6,373 nt of DNA from an uncultured cyanobacterium (GCA_937894105.1 CALCTI010000358.1:1-6373); one strand, 5' to 3'; counted from the first letter of the stretch, positions 1-5,968 are shown. The notes: generated by a model not told the origin, from the letters alone. Made by a program: numbers and translations.

Positions 1-29
1 CACTCCTCACCTACTCTCTTCTGATCTTC

Positions 30-746
30 TTATACCTGTCGAATTCTTAAAACTCCTCCTATCTGATCCCTTACTTCCGTTGAGGTTAAACGCTGCTGTC
101 CCACGGGCACAAAAACTAAGCGCACCGTTTCAAAGGCTCCTGCGCTTGTGCCCCTGTTTTCTCCCGCTGATTCAAAAAAATCCACCAGCGATCGCTGCAC
201 TAGGGCTGTTTTACCGATTCCGCCAGGACCTTCCACTGACACCGTTGACCCTTGGCGATCGCTCCGCAGCCAGCTCGTCAAAAAATCTAGCTCCTCTTGG
301 CGCCCCACAAAGTTCGCCGGAGCTGGGGGCAACACCTGCTTCAAAGACTCCAGAGCCTGAGGCAGTGATGGTGCCGATCTCTGGTGAGGTTGTTGGGCGT
401 AACCGCGATCACGTAACAGTCGCAGCACCTGCTCCTTGGGATAGCGCACCCCCTCGCCGTAACCCAACAGCCCCTTTAAATATTGATAAACCGTCTTAGA
501 AAGGTCAGTTTTAATGCCATTTTCCTGGCGTCCCATAGCGCGGGCAATTTCCCGGGTATTTGCCCCGAACAAAATTCCCCTCAAAAAAGTAATCTCCGTT
601 GGCGATAGGGGACTCGATCCACGCCCCGACCCTTGCTGCCCTTTAACAGCCGCCAACTCATTTCGCAGCCGCTCCACATCCCACGCCTGGTCAACAGTGC
701 TCCACTCAGGTACTAACTCCCCATCCGAACCACCAGATTTCGCCAT
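30..746 (-). CDS. Short STAND/NB-ARC-like NTPase, probably truncated
   Basis: This 238-residue protein looks like the front end of a cyanobacterial STAND-type regulatory ATPase. Residues about 47-95 form a LuxR-like helix-turn-helix (LSPTEITFLRGILFGANTRE onward, then a DLSKTVYQYLKGLL segment), resembling the N-terminal domain of many cyanobacterial NB-ARC/vWA-MoxR-associated proteins. A linker leads to NFVGR (145-149), the usual NB-ARC entry motif, and a perfect Walker A, GPGGIGKT (173-180). The frame stops about 58 residues later, so Walker B, the sensor motifs, the winged helix and any repeat or effector domain are missing; family members usually run to many hundreds of residues. The ATG start at 746 has an in-frame TAA just upstream, so it cannot extend much further. 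After the TAA at 30-32 the same frame stays open to the window edge, which fits a nonsense-broken gene. Domain calls are from pattern recognition. Whether the fragment is functional is unknown. Confidence 0.7.
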   Translation of the reverse strand: MAKSGGSDGELVPEWSTVDQAWDVERLRNELAAVKGQQGSGRGSSPLSPTEITFLRGILFGANTREIARAMGRQENGIKTDLSKTVYQYLKGLLGYGEGVRYPKEQVLRLLRDRGYAQQPHQRSAPSLPQALESLKQVLPPAPANFVGRQEELDFLTSWLRSDRQGSTVSVEGPGGIGKTALVQRSLVDFFESAGENRGTSAGAFETVRLVFVPVGQQRLTSTEVRDQIGGVLRIRQV

Positions 747-765
747 TGATTATCGCCCCATCAAT
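745..765. promoter_or_regulatory. Inverted repeat over the STAND start codon
   Basis: ATTGAT (745-750) and ATCAAT (760-765) form a 6-bp inverted repeat with a 9-base spacer, overlapping the start codon and ribosome-binding region of the STAND gene. It could act as an operator or as an mRNA hairpin masking the start. The arms are short, so chance is possible. Confidence 0.25.
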
Positions 766-808
766 AACGTTTTCAAAAATAACATTTCCAAAAACAGCGT
801 TTCCGGAA
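764..808. repeat. Three tandem imperfect 15-bp repeats
   Basis: The three units are ATAACGTTTTCAAAA (764-778), ATAACATTTCCAAAA (779-793) and ACAGCGTTTCCGGAA (794-808). They share the pattern A-YA-RCRTTTYC-RRAA and abut without gaps. They lie directly upstream of the STAND start codon, in the place expected for an operator array. On the plus strand they read as a five-residue periodic peptide, but no convincing gene contains it. Confidence 0.6.
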
Positions 809-1176
809 ACAGAGCAACAACACCCCCTAGAGAGCGCCTCTTACTTCTATCCACCTTTCTCTATTCACCTGCGAAGATTGCCAAAGAAGCCTCTAAATAA
901 GGACAAAGTTAGCCCAGCAAACAGATAAATGACTTATTCAACAGCCCCATCCTATCTGGACTGTGGGCGCATTGTCATCTAACCTGGTTTTTATTCCTAA
1001 TAAGTTACTGATTTAAGTTAGTTTTCTTGTTTTGAGAAAAGCTATATCTTGGATGGTGCTTAGTGGTAATGCTTAAAAATCCATCTAAAGGTAGTGGTTA
1101 AATAAAACGTACGGTATGAATTTTGCTTATTTCCGTTTGATTTCTGATCGGCGTTGTTTTTTGTTTCGCCTTTTGT
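809..1176. other. Divergent intergenic region
   Basis: This AT-rich stretch lies between the divergently transcribed STAND and kinase genes and must carry both promoters. I see no convincing -35/-10 pair, no RNA gene and no conserved small ORF. Plus-strand frames across it show no family similarity. Confidence 0.5.
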
Positions 1177-2109
1177 ATGCACTCCCTACTCTCAATCGCC
1201 ACCGTGTCTACCTCTCTTCCTCGACAGTCTCACTGTCTCAATTCCAATTGCCCATTTCCCCATAATGAATTTGGGCGCGATCGCTGCGAAGCGTGTGATG
1301 CTCATTTATTGCTTTCAGATCGTTTTCTGCTGGGGGAGCGGCTGCGAAATCGTGGTAATACCAACACCAGCTTGACTTTTGTTGTCGATAAAGCCAATCC
1401 CAATGGTCCCCAGCGATTGTTAAAAGTGCTGCACCGGTCCGAAACAAAATGGCTAAAGCAATTTCGACAGGAAGCAAGGCTTTTGCGTGATTTATCCCAG
1501 CCAAGCCAACAGGTCGCTTTTAAGTATTCAGCCAGTCAGGCGATCACCCCATGTTCTTTGGTGCCTCGGTCAGAGAAAGAAGACTGGCTGGAATTTGACT
1601 GGAACTCGGGAATTGACTGTCCTGCGGGGATTGTGATGGATTATTTTCCAGGGCGATCGCTGGCGACAGATCTCAATCAAAACGGTCCGATTCCCTGGGC
1701 GCGCCTACGCGTTTGGTTACCCCAGTTAATTCAACTGGTGTATTTTCTCCACCGCAACCAGATTATTCACGGAGATATCAAGCCCGATAATCTAATCCTT
1801 CACCAGGATCGGTTGCATATGGTTGATTTTGGCGCGGCAGGGTTTGTGGGAAGTTTTCCATTCCTTCCCCAGGGGAGCCCCGGCTATTGCCCCATGGAAA
1901 TTGTGCGCAATCGCCTAGCCTATCAGCGGGACTGGTGTGCTCTTGGGCGAACCTGCATTGAGCTTCTCACCGGGCATCACCCTGTGGAATTAATTCAGCG
2001 TGGTGAGTTTAGCCTTCGAGGCGATCGCTCTAACCTAGACTGGCGATCGCTTGTGCCCCAAATCTCCCCATCTTTAGGGCAGCGTATGAATACTTGGATG
2101 ACAATTTAA
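1177..2109 (+). CDS. Zinc-ribbon Ser/Thr protein kinase, short C-terminus
   Basis: This is a bacterial Hanks-type (eukaryotic-like) Ser/Thr kinase that would phosphorylate protein Ser/Thr residues in the cytoplasm; no membrane segment is visible. An N-terminal zinc-ribbon-like motif (C20, C25, C37, C40) precedes the kinase fold, as in many cyanobacterial kinases. The kinase has the ATP lysine in RLLKVL (K83), the helix C glutamate (E99), HGDIKPDN (198-205; catalytic D200, N205), DFG (217-219) and an APE-like CPME (238-241). The glycine-rich loop is degenerate (LGERLRNRGNTNTS), and Gly replaces Arg in HRD, making it a non-RD kinase. It ends at LGQRMNTWMTI, before the usual final helix and its arginine, so the fold seems to lack its last part. 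ATG 1177 lacks a clear ribosome binding site; GTG 1204 gives a more typical distance to the first cysteine but is no better supported. Substrate unknown. Confidence 0.82.
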   Translation: MHSLLSIATVSTSLPRQSHCLNSNCPFPHNEFGRDRCEACDAHLLLSDRFLLGERLRNRGNTNTSLTFVVDKANPNGPQRLLKVLHRSETKWLKQFRQEARLLRDLSQPSQQVAFKYSASQAITPCSLVPRSEKEDWLEFDWNSGIDCPAGIVMDYFPGRSLATDLNQNGPIPWARLRVWLPQLIQLVYFLHRNQIIHGDIKPDNLILHQDRLHMVDFGAAGFVGSFPFLPQGSPGYCPMEIVRNRLAYQRDWCALGRTCIELLTGHHPVELIQRGEFSLRGDRSNLDWRSLVPQISPSLGQRMNTWMTI

Positions 2110-2359
2110 TGGCTGTCGCCAGTTAAGTGTCAAATTCAATAGTTGTGAGGGTTTCTGATCCTAATATTTTTTATTTAAAAGGACGTGTACTTTCCACTGC
2201 TTGAGATTCTTGGAATTTAATTAATGACACGCCCTAGCTATTCGCTAAAGCTGTGGGGCTTTCTTTTCTCACCTTTTTCTTCCCCACCCTTTCCTGGCTC
2301 GTCTCCACCCTGCTGCCTGGGCCGTTTTCCGACACCAAATTCTGTTTTACTAGCTGCAA
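2110..2359. other. Convergent intergenic region
   Basis: This gap lies between the 3' ends of the kinase gene and the bifunctional nuclease gene. Apart from one terminator-like hairpin at 2231-2267, it holds nothing recognisable. No reading frame here restores the missing kinase C-terminus. Confidence 0.5.
2231..2267 (+). terminator. Candidate terminator after kinase gene
   Basis: GCCC-T-AGCT (2231-2239) pairs with AGCT-G-GGGC (2249-2259) across a 9-base loop. The T pairs with G as a wobble, and TG (2254-2255) bulges out. TTTCTTTTC follows. It sits about 120 bases past the kinase stop. The stem is imperfect, so confidence is modest. Confidence 0.4.
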
Positions 2360-2905
2360 TTAACCGCTTTCCTTGGTCGATTCCCCTGCCCCATCCTCAA
2401 AGGACTGAGTTTGTCGATGGGGATGTTTCTCGTCACCAAAATCTTCTGGGCGCAGTTTCGCCAAAAACTCACGGAATTCACGGCGTTCTGCCTCGTCTGC
2501 TTCATAATCTACGGGAATTGAAGCGTCGGCGATCACCTCTTCCATCACCCAAATGGGGCTATTGGTGCGCAGAGCCAGGGCGATCGCATCACTAGGGCGA
2601 GCATCCAACTCCTTCTTTATTTCACCAATAGACAAACTTAAAATTGCAAAACACGTACTGTCTTGAAGGGAATGAATAATCACCCGCTCCAAATTCATCT
2701 CCCAGGTATCCAGCAAATTTGTCATTAAATCATGGGTCAGTGGCCGCGGCACCACCTGATTATCCAACGCATTCAAAATTGCCCGCGCCTGGTCTTGCCC
2801 AATATAAATAGGGAGCGCCCGCCGCTCAGTCGTGTCCTTCAATAAAACAATAGGAGTGCGATTTACTGCATCCAGTGCAATACCGGCAACTTTCATTTCA
2901 ATCAT
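2360..2905 (-). CDS. Bifunctional nuclease family protein (DUF151/BFN)
   Basis: This 181-residue protein belongs to the bifunctional nuclease/DUF151 family (PF02577), described in plants as having DNase and RNase activity and widespread in cyanobacteria as a soluble protein of unclear physiological role. The core runs from the start to about residue 133. Hallmarks are the opening MIEMKVAGIALDAV, LLKDTTERRALPIYIG (21-36), RPLTHDLMTNLL (54-65), VIIHSLQDSTCFAIL (75-89), DARPSDAIALALRTNSPIWV (101-120) and DASIPVD (127-133). An acidic stretch (EADEAERREF) and a hydrophilic tail with no recognised motif follow. Length is typical. ATG 2905 is chosen because GAGG lies nine bases upstream; ATG 2896, three codons in, is possible. 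The gene stands alone on the minus strand, convergent with the kinase gene and separated from rbcS by about 515 bases with terminator-like structures, so it is probably transcribed separately. Family assignment is secure; its role here is not known. Confidence 0.9.
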   Translation of the reverse strand: MIEMKVAGIALDAVNRTPIVLLKDTTERRALPIYIGQDQARAILNALDNQVVPRPLTHDLMTNLLDTWEMNLERVIIHSLQDSTCFAILSLSIGEIKKELDARPSDAIALALRTNSPIWVMEEVIADASIPVDYEADEAERREFREFLAKLRPEDFGDEKHPHRQTQSFEDGAGESTKESG

Positions 2906-3130
2906 GGACAGGTGCCTCAGTGTCGGGCTGGATATGCTGGGCTAAACATTCACCTACACATTAGTATGCCTTGAAGGCTAGGAAAATCTACAGTTAATTT
3001 ATCTATTTAAGTTTCTTATACTTCAACGATCTTAACCTGTTCTCAGTTTTGCCTCTTCAGGGTTCTCTGAGCCCGCTTACCAATGGAGAGTCAGGGGCAT
3101 AATTAGCCGGTGTTTTTATTTTGATCGAGT

Positions 3131-3172
3131 GTTTTGCTTGAGAGACTGACTATAGTCAGTTCAATAAAAAAC
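3131..3172. repeat. Interrupted palindrome with perfect 16-bp core
   Basis: The core ACTGACTATAGTCAGT (3145-3160) is a perfect 16-bp palindrome. It is flanked by TTGA (3138-3141) and TCAA (3161-3164), then GTTTT (3131-3135) and AAAAC (3168-3172), giving arms broken by 2-3 base bulges. It lies between the nuclease gene and the presumed rbc terminator. There is no T-tract on the minus-strand side, so it looks more like an operator, a cruciform or a mobile-element relic than a terminator. Confidence 0.55.
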
Positions 3173-3295
3173 AAGACGCGTTGAGACATTTTGCCAAAGC
3201 TAGAGCTGCATTATTGGCTTCGCTAACCCTTTATGAACGACATGCTCAGCGATCGCGAACTGTCTCCTTAATTAATTGACCATACAGCAAATAAC

Positions 3296-3346
3296 AAAGC
3301 GCAGATCCTCATCAAAGGGAAAACCCTATCAGAGAATCTGCGCTTT
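3296..3346 (-). terminator. Strong hairpin, probable rbcLXS terminator
   Basis: AAAGCGCAGAT (3296-3306) pairs perfectly with ATCTGCGCTTT (3336-3346). Inside are a CTC/GAG pairing (3308-3310 with 3332-3334) and an AGGG-AAAA-CCCT tip (3316-3327), so the structure is a long, nearly symmetric stem with internal loops. It begins about 75 bases past the rbcS stop, as expected for the operon terminator. The minus-strand tail is only moderately T-rich (TTTGTTATTTG). The plus-strand tail has a better T-run, so it may work in both directions. Confidence 0.7.
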
Positions 3347-3420
3347 TTGCGGTGTTTTTTTAAGGCTCAAATAAAAGCGACTGTTATTGCGCCCTTTTTA
3401 CCTACCTTGAAAAAACCAGT

Positions 3421-3756
3421 TTAGTAACGGCTAGCGGAAGGCTTGTGAACGATAAAGCCCACAGCTTGGCACTGCTTAATATTGTCAAAACCCACCACCC
3501 GCACGTAGCAGTTGGAGTACTCAGAGCGGCAAGCCTGAACTTCGCTCAAGACTTCCTGAACGCTCTTGGCGTTAAACAGGGGCAGCTTCCACATGGTCCA
3601 GTAATAAACCTCGGGGTCGGAAGTTTCGTTGAATTCAACGGCAGGGATATAGCCCTGGTCGATCATGTACTGGACTTGGCGGGAAATCTGGGCGTCGCTT
3701 AGGGGAGGCAAGTAAGAAAATGTCTCAAAGCGGCGCTCCTTAGGCAGAGTTTTCAT
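3421..3756 (-). CDS. rbcS: RuBisCO small subunit
   Basis: This is the small subunit of form IB RuBisCO. Eight copies cap the octamer of large subunits to form the L8S8 enzyme, which carboxylates ribulose-1,5-bisphosphate in the Calvin cycle, normally inside carboxysomes. The 111-residue protein has the cyanobacterial start [20 protein letters not shown], then [18 protein letters not shown] (27-44), [11 protein letters not shown] (51-61), [13 protein letters not shown] (68-80), the conserved [13 protein letters not shown] (85-97) and FIVHKP near the end. There is no transit peptide, and the length is normal for cyanobacteria. AGGAG lies about 11 bases before the ATG and supports this start. 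It is the last gene of the operon, 86 bases after rbcX, and is followed by a strong hairpin. Nothing looks damaged. Confidence 0.97.
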   Translation of the reverse strand: MKTLPKERRFETFSYLPPLSDAQISRQVQYMIDQGYIPAVEFNETSDPEVYYWTMWKLPLFNAKSVQEVLSEVQACRSEYSNCYVRVVGFDNIKQCQAVGFIVHKPSASRY

Positions 3757-3831
3757 GGGAAATTTGTCTCCTGTGCGTTTGCATGGGCTGCGCCTGATGC
3801 CAAGGCTTAAACCTTTAAATGTTTGAAGTTG

Positions 3832-3851
3832 GATATCTGAATTTAGATATC
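3832..3851. repeat. Small hairpin at rbcX stop codon
   Basis: GATATCT (3832-3838) and AGATATC (3845-3851) are perfect 7-bp arms around the 6-base loop GAATTT. The hairpin covers the rbcX stop codon and the first bases of the rbcX-rbcS gap. It is too small and lacks the T-tract for a standard terminator. A role in mRNA processing or in setting the rbcX:rbcS ratio is possible but inferred only. Confidence 0.4.
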
Positions 3852-4268
3852 TGTATCCGCCGAACTTTCATTTACGTCGTCAACGGCATCGGTAAACGTT
3901 GGTTCCGTTTCTAGAACGTTTTGTGTGATGCGCTCTAGATGGTTGCGGCGATGATTGATATTGGCTTGTTGAATGCCGGTGGTTACCATTTCGGGTAAAA
4001 ATTCCACGATTTCCTGAGCCAAATGCTCGCGGACCGTCATAACTCGCATGGCCATATCCGGATCCGCACCCATTAGTTCCTCTAGATAGATTTCTCCGTT
4101 CTGGATCTTGCCCGTTGGGGAGAAGCCCTGTAGCCAGATTGCTTTGCCGGGGTTGGTTTGGCGGAGTTGCTCTACCACCGTCGTCATTGCTCGATAAGTC
4201 AAATAGCTTTGCAGCGTTTTTGCCGTATCTTTCGCGAGTCGTTTGATATCCATCAGTTTGATATCCAT
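3843..4268 (-). CDS. rbcX: RuBisCO assembly chaperone RbcX
   Basis: RbcX is a homodimeric, all-helical chaperone. It binds the C-terminal tail of newly folded RbcL and stabilises dimers until the L8 core and then L8S8 form. Counting from the chosen start, the protein has 141 residues. It shows the family core [20 protein letters not shown] (11-30), whose two tyrosines (22 and 25) correspond to the peptide-groove tyrosines of the family. Then come [50 protein letters not shown], and [18 protein letters not shown], followed by a variable acidic tail. ATG 4268 is preferred because GGCGAGG lies about eight bases upstream. ATG 4253, five codons later, sits in a duplicated ATGGATATCAAAC unit and gives a more usual N-terminus. 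The frame is open back to a TTG at 4316 with no support. It lies 188 bases after rbcL and 86 bases before rbcS, the classic order. Confidence 0.93.
   Translation of the reverse strand: MDIKLMDIKRLAKDTAKTLQSYLTYRAMTTVVEQLRQTNPGKAIWLQGFSPTGKIQNGEIYLEELMGADPDMAMRVMTVREHLAQEIVEFLPEMVTTGIQQANINHRRNHLERITQNVLETEPTFTDAVDDVNESSADTDI
4242..4268 (-). repeat. Duplicated start segment of rbcX
   Basis: On the coding strand ATGGATATCAAAC occurs twice in tandem with a 15-base period, encoding [10 protein letters not shown]. Each copy carries an in-frame ATG (4268 and 4253), so the gene has two candidate starts five codons apart. Only the upstream one has a good ribosome binding site. Confidence 0.75.
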
Positions 4269-4330
4269 CGAAACGGCCTCGCCAGCAATGTCGCCTCTGG
4301 CGATCGCAATTTCCAAAAAAGCTTCAAGGA

Positions 4331-4361
4331 AAATCTCTAAAGAAATAATGCGGGGAGATTT
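4331..4361. repeat. Inverted repeat in rbcL-rbcX spacer
   Basis: AAATCTC (4331-4337) and GAGATTT (4355-4361) are 7-bp arms around a 17-base loop in the 188-base spacer between rbcL and rbcX. It could be a weak attenuator or stabilising hairpin. The loop is long and there is no T-tract, so support is slim. Confidence 0.25.
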
Positions 4362-4456
4362 GTGACGAAAAACCGTGTCAAAAACCGAAATGTTACCCGT
4401 TGAATGCGGTCGTGTTTGATAGTGATCGCATCCAATGAGAGCAGAAAAACTGCCAT

Positions 4457-5833
4457 TTACACCGTATCCATTGCCTCAAAGTCGAACTTGATTTCTTTCC
4501 ACAGTTCGCAAGCAGTCGCCAACTCAGGGCTCCAGCGGCAAGCTTCACGGATAATGTCGCCGCCTTCACGGTTCAAGTCGCGACCTTCGTTACGAGCTTG
4601 GACACACGCTTCCAAAGCCACGCGGTTAGCCGTTGCACCAGGAGCGTTACCCCAGGGGTGACCCAAGGTACCACCACCAAACTGCAGCACGGAATCGTCG
4701 CCGAAGATTTCCACCAATGCAGGCATGTGCCACACGTGGATACCACCGGAAGCCACCGCCATCACCCCAGGCATGGACGCCCAGTCTTGGGTGAAGTAAA
4801 TACCACGAGAGGGATCGCGCTCAATGTAGTTTTCGCGGAGCAGGTCAACGAAGCCCATAGTGATACCGCGCTCACCCTCAAGCTTACCAACGACGGTACC
4901 GGTGTGGATGTGGTCGCCACCGGACATGCGCAAGCACTTAGCCAATACGCGGAAATGCATGCCGTGATTCTTCTGACGGTCGATCACCGCGTGCATTGCC
5001 CGGTGGATGTGGAGCAATAGACCGTTGTCACGACACCAGTGAGACAAAGTGGTGTTGGCGGTGAAGCCAGCAGTCAAGAAGTCGTGCATGACGATGGGCA
5101 TTTCGAGTTCTTTGGCGTACTCGGCCCGCTTCAGCATTTCTTCGCAGGTGTGGGCGGTGACGTTTAGGTAGTGACCCTTGATTTCACCGGTCTCAGCCTG
5201 GGACTTGTGGATTGCATCAGCCACAAACAAGAAGCGATCGCGCCAGCGCTGGAAGCTCTGGGAGTTGATGTTCTCGTCATCCTTGGTAAAGTCTAAACCA
5301 CCGCGCAAGCACTCATACACCGCGCGACCGTAGTTCTTCGCGGACAGACCCAACTTGGGCTTAATGGTGCAACCCAATAGGGGGCGACCATACTTGTTAA
5401 TCTTGTCGCGCTCAACCTGGATACCGTGAGGAGGACCTTGAAAAGTCTTCAGGTAAGCAACGGGAATACGCAAATCTTCCAAACGTAGAGCACGCAAGGC
5501 TTTAAAGCCAAACACGTTACCCACGATGGAGGTCAGCATGTTAGTTACAGAGCCTTCCTCGAACAGGTCGAGAGGGTAGGCGATGTAAGCAATGTACTGG
5601 TTATCCTCGTTAGGAACGGCCTCAAGGTCGTAGCAACGACCCTTATAACGATCCAAGTCGGTTAATAGGTCCGTCCATACGGTGGTCCAGGTACCGGTGG
5701 AGGATTCAGCCGCAACCGCCGCACCAGCTTCCTCGGGAGGAACGCCGGGCTGAGGGGTCATACGGAATGCAGCATGAATTACAAACTCCATCGGCGAGTC
5801 ATCCTGACTGTAAAACGAAAATTTATAATCCAT
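4457..5833 (-). CDS. rbcL: RuBisCO large subunit with interrupted 5' end
   Basis: This is the catalytic large subunit of form IB RuBisCO, which fixes CO2 (or O2) onto ribulose-1,5-bisphosphate. From the ATG at 5833 it has 458 residues and aligns without gaps to spinach residues 18-475. All key residues are present (spinach numbers, offset 17): E60, T65, N123, K175, the carbamylated K201 with D203 and E204, H294, R295, H327, loop 6 K334, S379 and G403-G404. The tail [12 protein letters not shown] keeps the RbcX-binding aromatic core. The 5' end is odd. The normal start with a good ribosome binding site is ATG 5881, in the same frame, but TAG at 5857-5855 blocks it after eight codons. ATG 5833 has no clear Shine-Dalgarno sequence. 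Residues 1-22 from this ATG differ strongly from the usual DYRLTYYTPDYTPKDTD type, and the family-conserved lysine 14 lies in the lost part. First gene of the rbcLXS operon. Identity is certain; the true start and full activity are not. Confidence 0.93.
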   Translation of the reverse strand: MDYKFSFYSQDDSPMEFVIHAAFRMTPQPGVPPEEAGAAVAAESSTGTWTTVWTDLLTDLDRYKGRCYDLEAVPNEDNQYIAYIAYPLDLFEEGSVTNMLTSIVGNVFGFKALRALRLEDLRIPVAYLKTFQGPPHGIQVERDKINKYGRPLLGCTIKPKLGLSAKNYGRAVYECLRGGLDFTKDDENINSQSFQRWRDRFLFVADAIHKSQAETGEIKGHYLNVTAHTCEEMLKRAEYAKELEMPIVMHDFLTAGFTANTTLSHWCRDNGLLLHIHRAMHAVIDRQKNHGMHFRVLAKCLRMSGGDHIHTGTVVGKLEGERGITMGFVDLLRENYIERDPSRGIYFTQDWASMPGVMAVASGGIHVWHMPALVEIFGDDSVLQFGGGTLGHPWGNAPGATANRVALEACVQARNEGRDLNREGGDIIREACRWSPELATACELWKEIKFDFEAMDTV

Positions 5834-5854
5834 ACCGCATACGTCAAAGCCAGA

Positions 5855-5881
5855 CTACGCCTGCGTTTGTGCGTAAGCCAT
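5855..5881 (-). other. Eight-codon leader ORF at the canonical rbcL start
   Basis: AGGAAGGGAAGCT precedes ATG 5881, an excellent ribosome binding site at normal spacing. It reads MAYAQTQA then TAG, matching the usual cyanobacterial RbcL N-terminus (compare MSYAQT in Nostoc-type RbcL), and the same frame continues as SGFDVCG into the ATG at 5833. This is therefore the ancestral rbcL start cut off by an amber codon, now at most a leader peptide unless TAG is read through. The next ATG lies 21 bases past the stop, close enough for reinitiation. Confidence 0.8.
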
Positions 5882-5944
5882 AGCTTCCCTTCCTAAGAAC
5901 TGTTTGTCGAACGGGTGTTGTGAAACTCTTATGGCAACCTCTCA

Positions 5945-5968
5945 AAACAAGCTGTCTCAAGCTTGTTT
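5945..5968 (-). promoter_or_regulatory. Hairpin in rbcL leader
   Basis: AAACAAGCT (5945-5953) pairs perfectly with AGCTTGTTT (5960-5968) around a 6-base loop. In the rbcL transcript it would lie about 64 bases upstream of the canonical ATG. On the minus strand only TTT-GAG follows, so it is not a classic terminator. It could stabilise the mRNA, act as an attenuator or be an operator. Confidence 0.45.

Larger units (their letters stand above)
2906..3420. other. Intergenic region between rbcS and nuclease gene
   Basis: This region holds the 3' end of the RuBisCO operon transcript and the promoter region of the nuclease gene. Visible elements are a strong hairpin at 3296-3346, an interrupted palindrome at 3131-3172, a small palindrome GCCTT-G-AAGGC (2968-2978) and a HIP1 site (3249-3256). 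I see no convincing small gene; the longest readable peptides are under about 30 codons and lack ribosome binding sites. Confidence 0.55.
188..5241. repeat. Dispersed HIP1 octamers
   Basis: GCGATCGC, the highly iterated palindrome HIP1 of cyanobacteria, occurs at 188, 255, 1277, 1653, 2021, 2043, 2580, 3249, 4300 and 5234 (start positions), mostly inside genes. That is one per about 640 bases, far above chance, and it is the clearest taxonomic marker in the window. Its presence in the STAND and kinase genes argues against their very recent arrival from outside the cyanobacteria. Confidence 0.9.

Noticed and set aside
1..20. CACTCCTCACC, similar to the unpaired motif of the small RNA Yfr1
   Set aside because: The match is partial, and the flanking stem-loops and T-run of Yfr1 are not visible at the window edge.
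80..499. Plus-strand ORF antisense to the STAND gene
   Set aside because: It is low-complexity (Pro/Ala/Ser-rich) and opposite a frame with clear Walker A and HTH motifs.
746..928. Pentapeptide-repeat-like peptide on the plus strand (ITFSK-ITFPK-TAFPE)
   Set aside because: The five-residue period simply reflects the 15-bp DNA repeats. There are only three units, no A(D/N)LXX pattern, and the reading frame has no support beyond them.
1238..1504. Minus-strand ORF inside the kinase gene
   Set aside because: It is antisense to the zinc-ribbon and N-lobe coding region, with no motif of its own.
2224..2595. Plus-strand ORF of 123 codons overlapping the nuclease gene
   Set aside because: It overlaps the 3' half of the DUF151 gene, has no known motif, and its start region is a terminator-like hairpin.
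3100..3189. Minus-strand peptide of about 28 codons (MSQRVLFFIELT...)
   Set aside because: It lacks a ribosome binding site and similarity to anything known, and it runs through the palindrome.
4269..4316. Extended RbcX N-terminus from TTG 4316
   Set aside because: Family members start near MDIK; the TTG has no ribosome binding site, and the ATG at 4268 has a good one.
4598..5020. 140-residue plus-strand ORF antisense to rbcL
   Set aside because: It is a shadow of the strongly coding rbcL frame, with no recognisable domain and no ribosome binding site.
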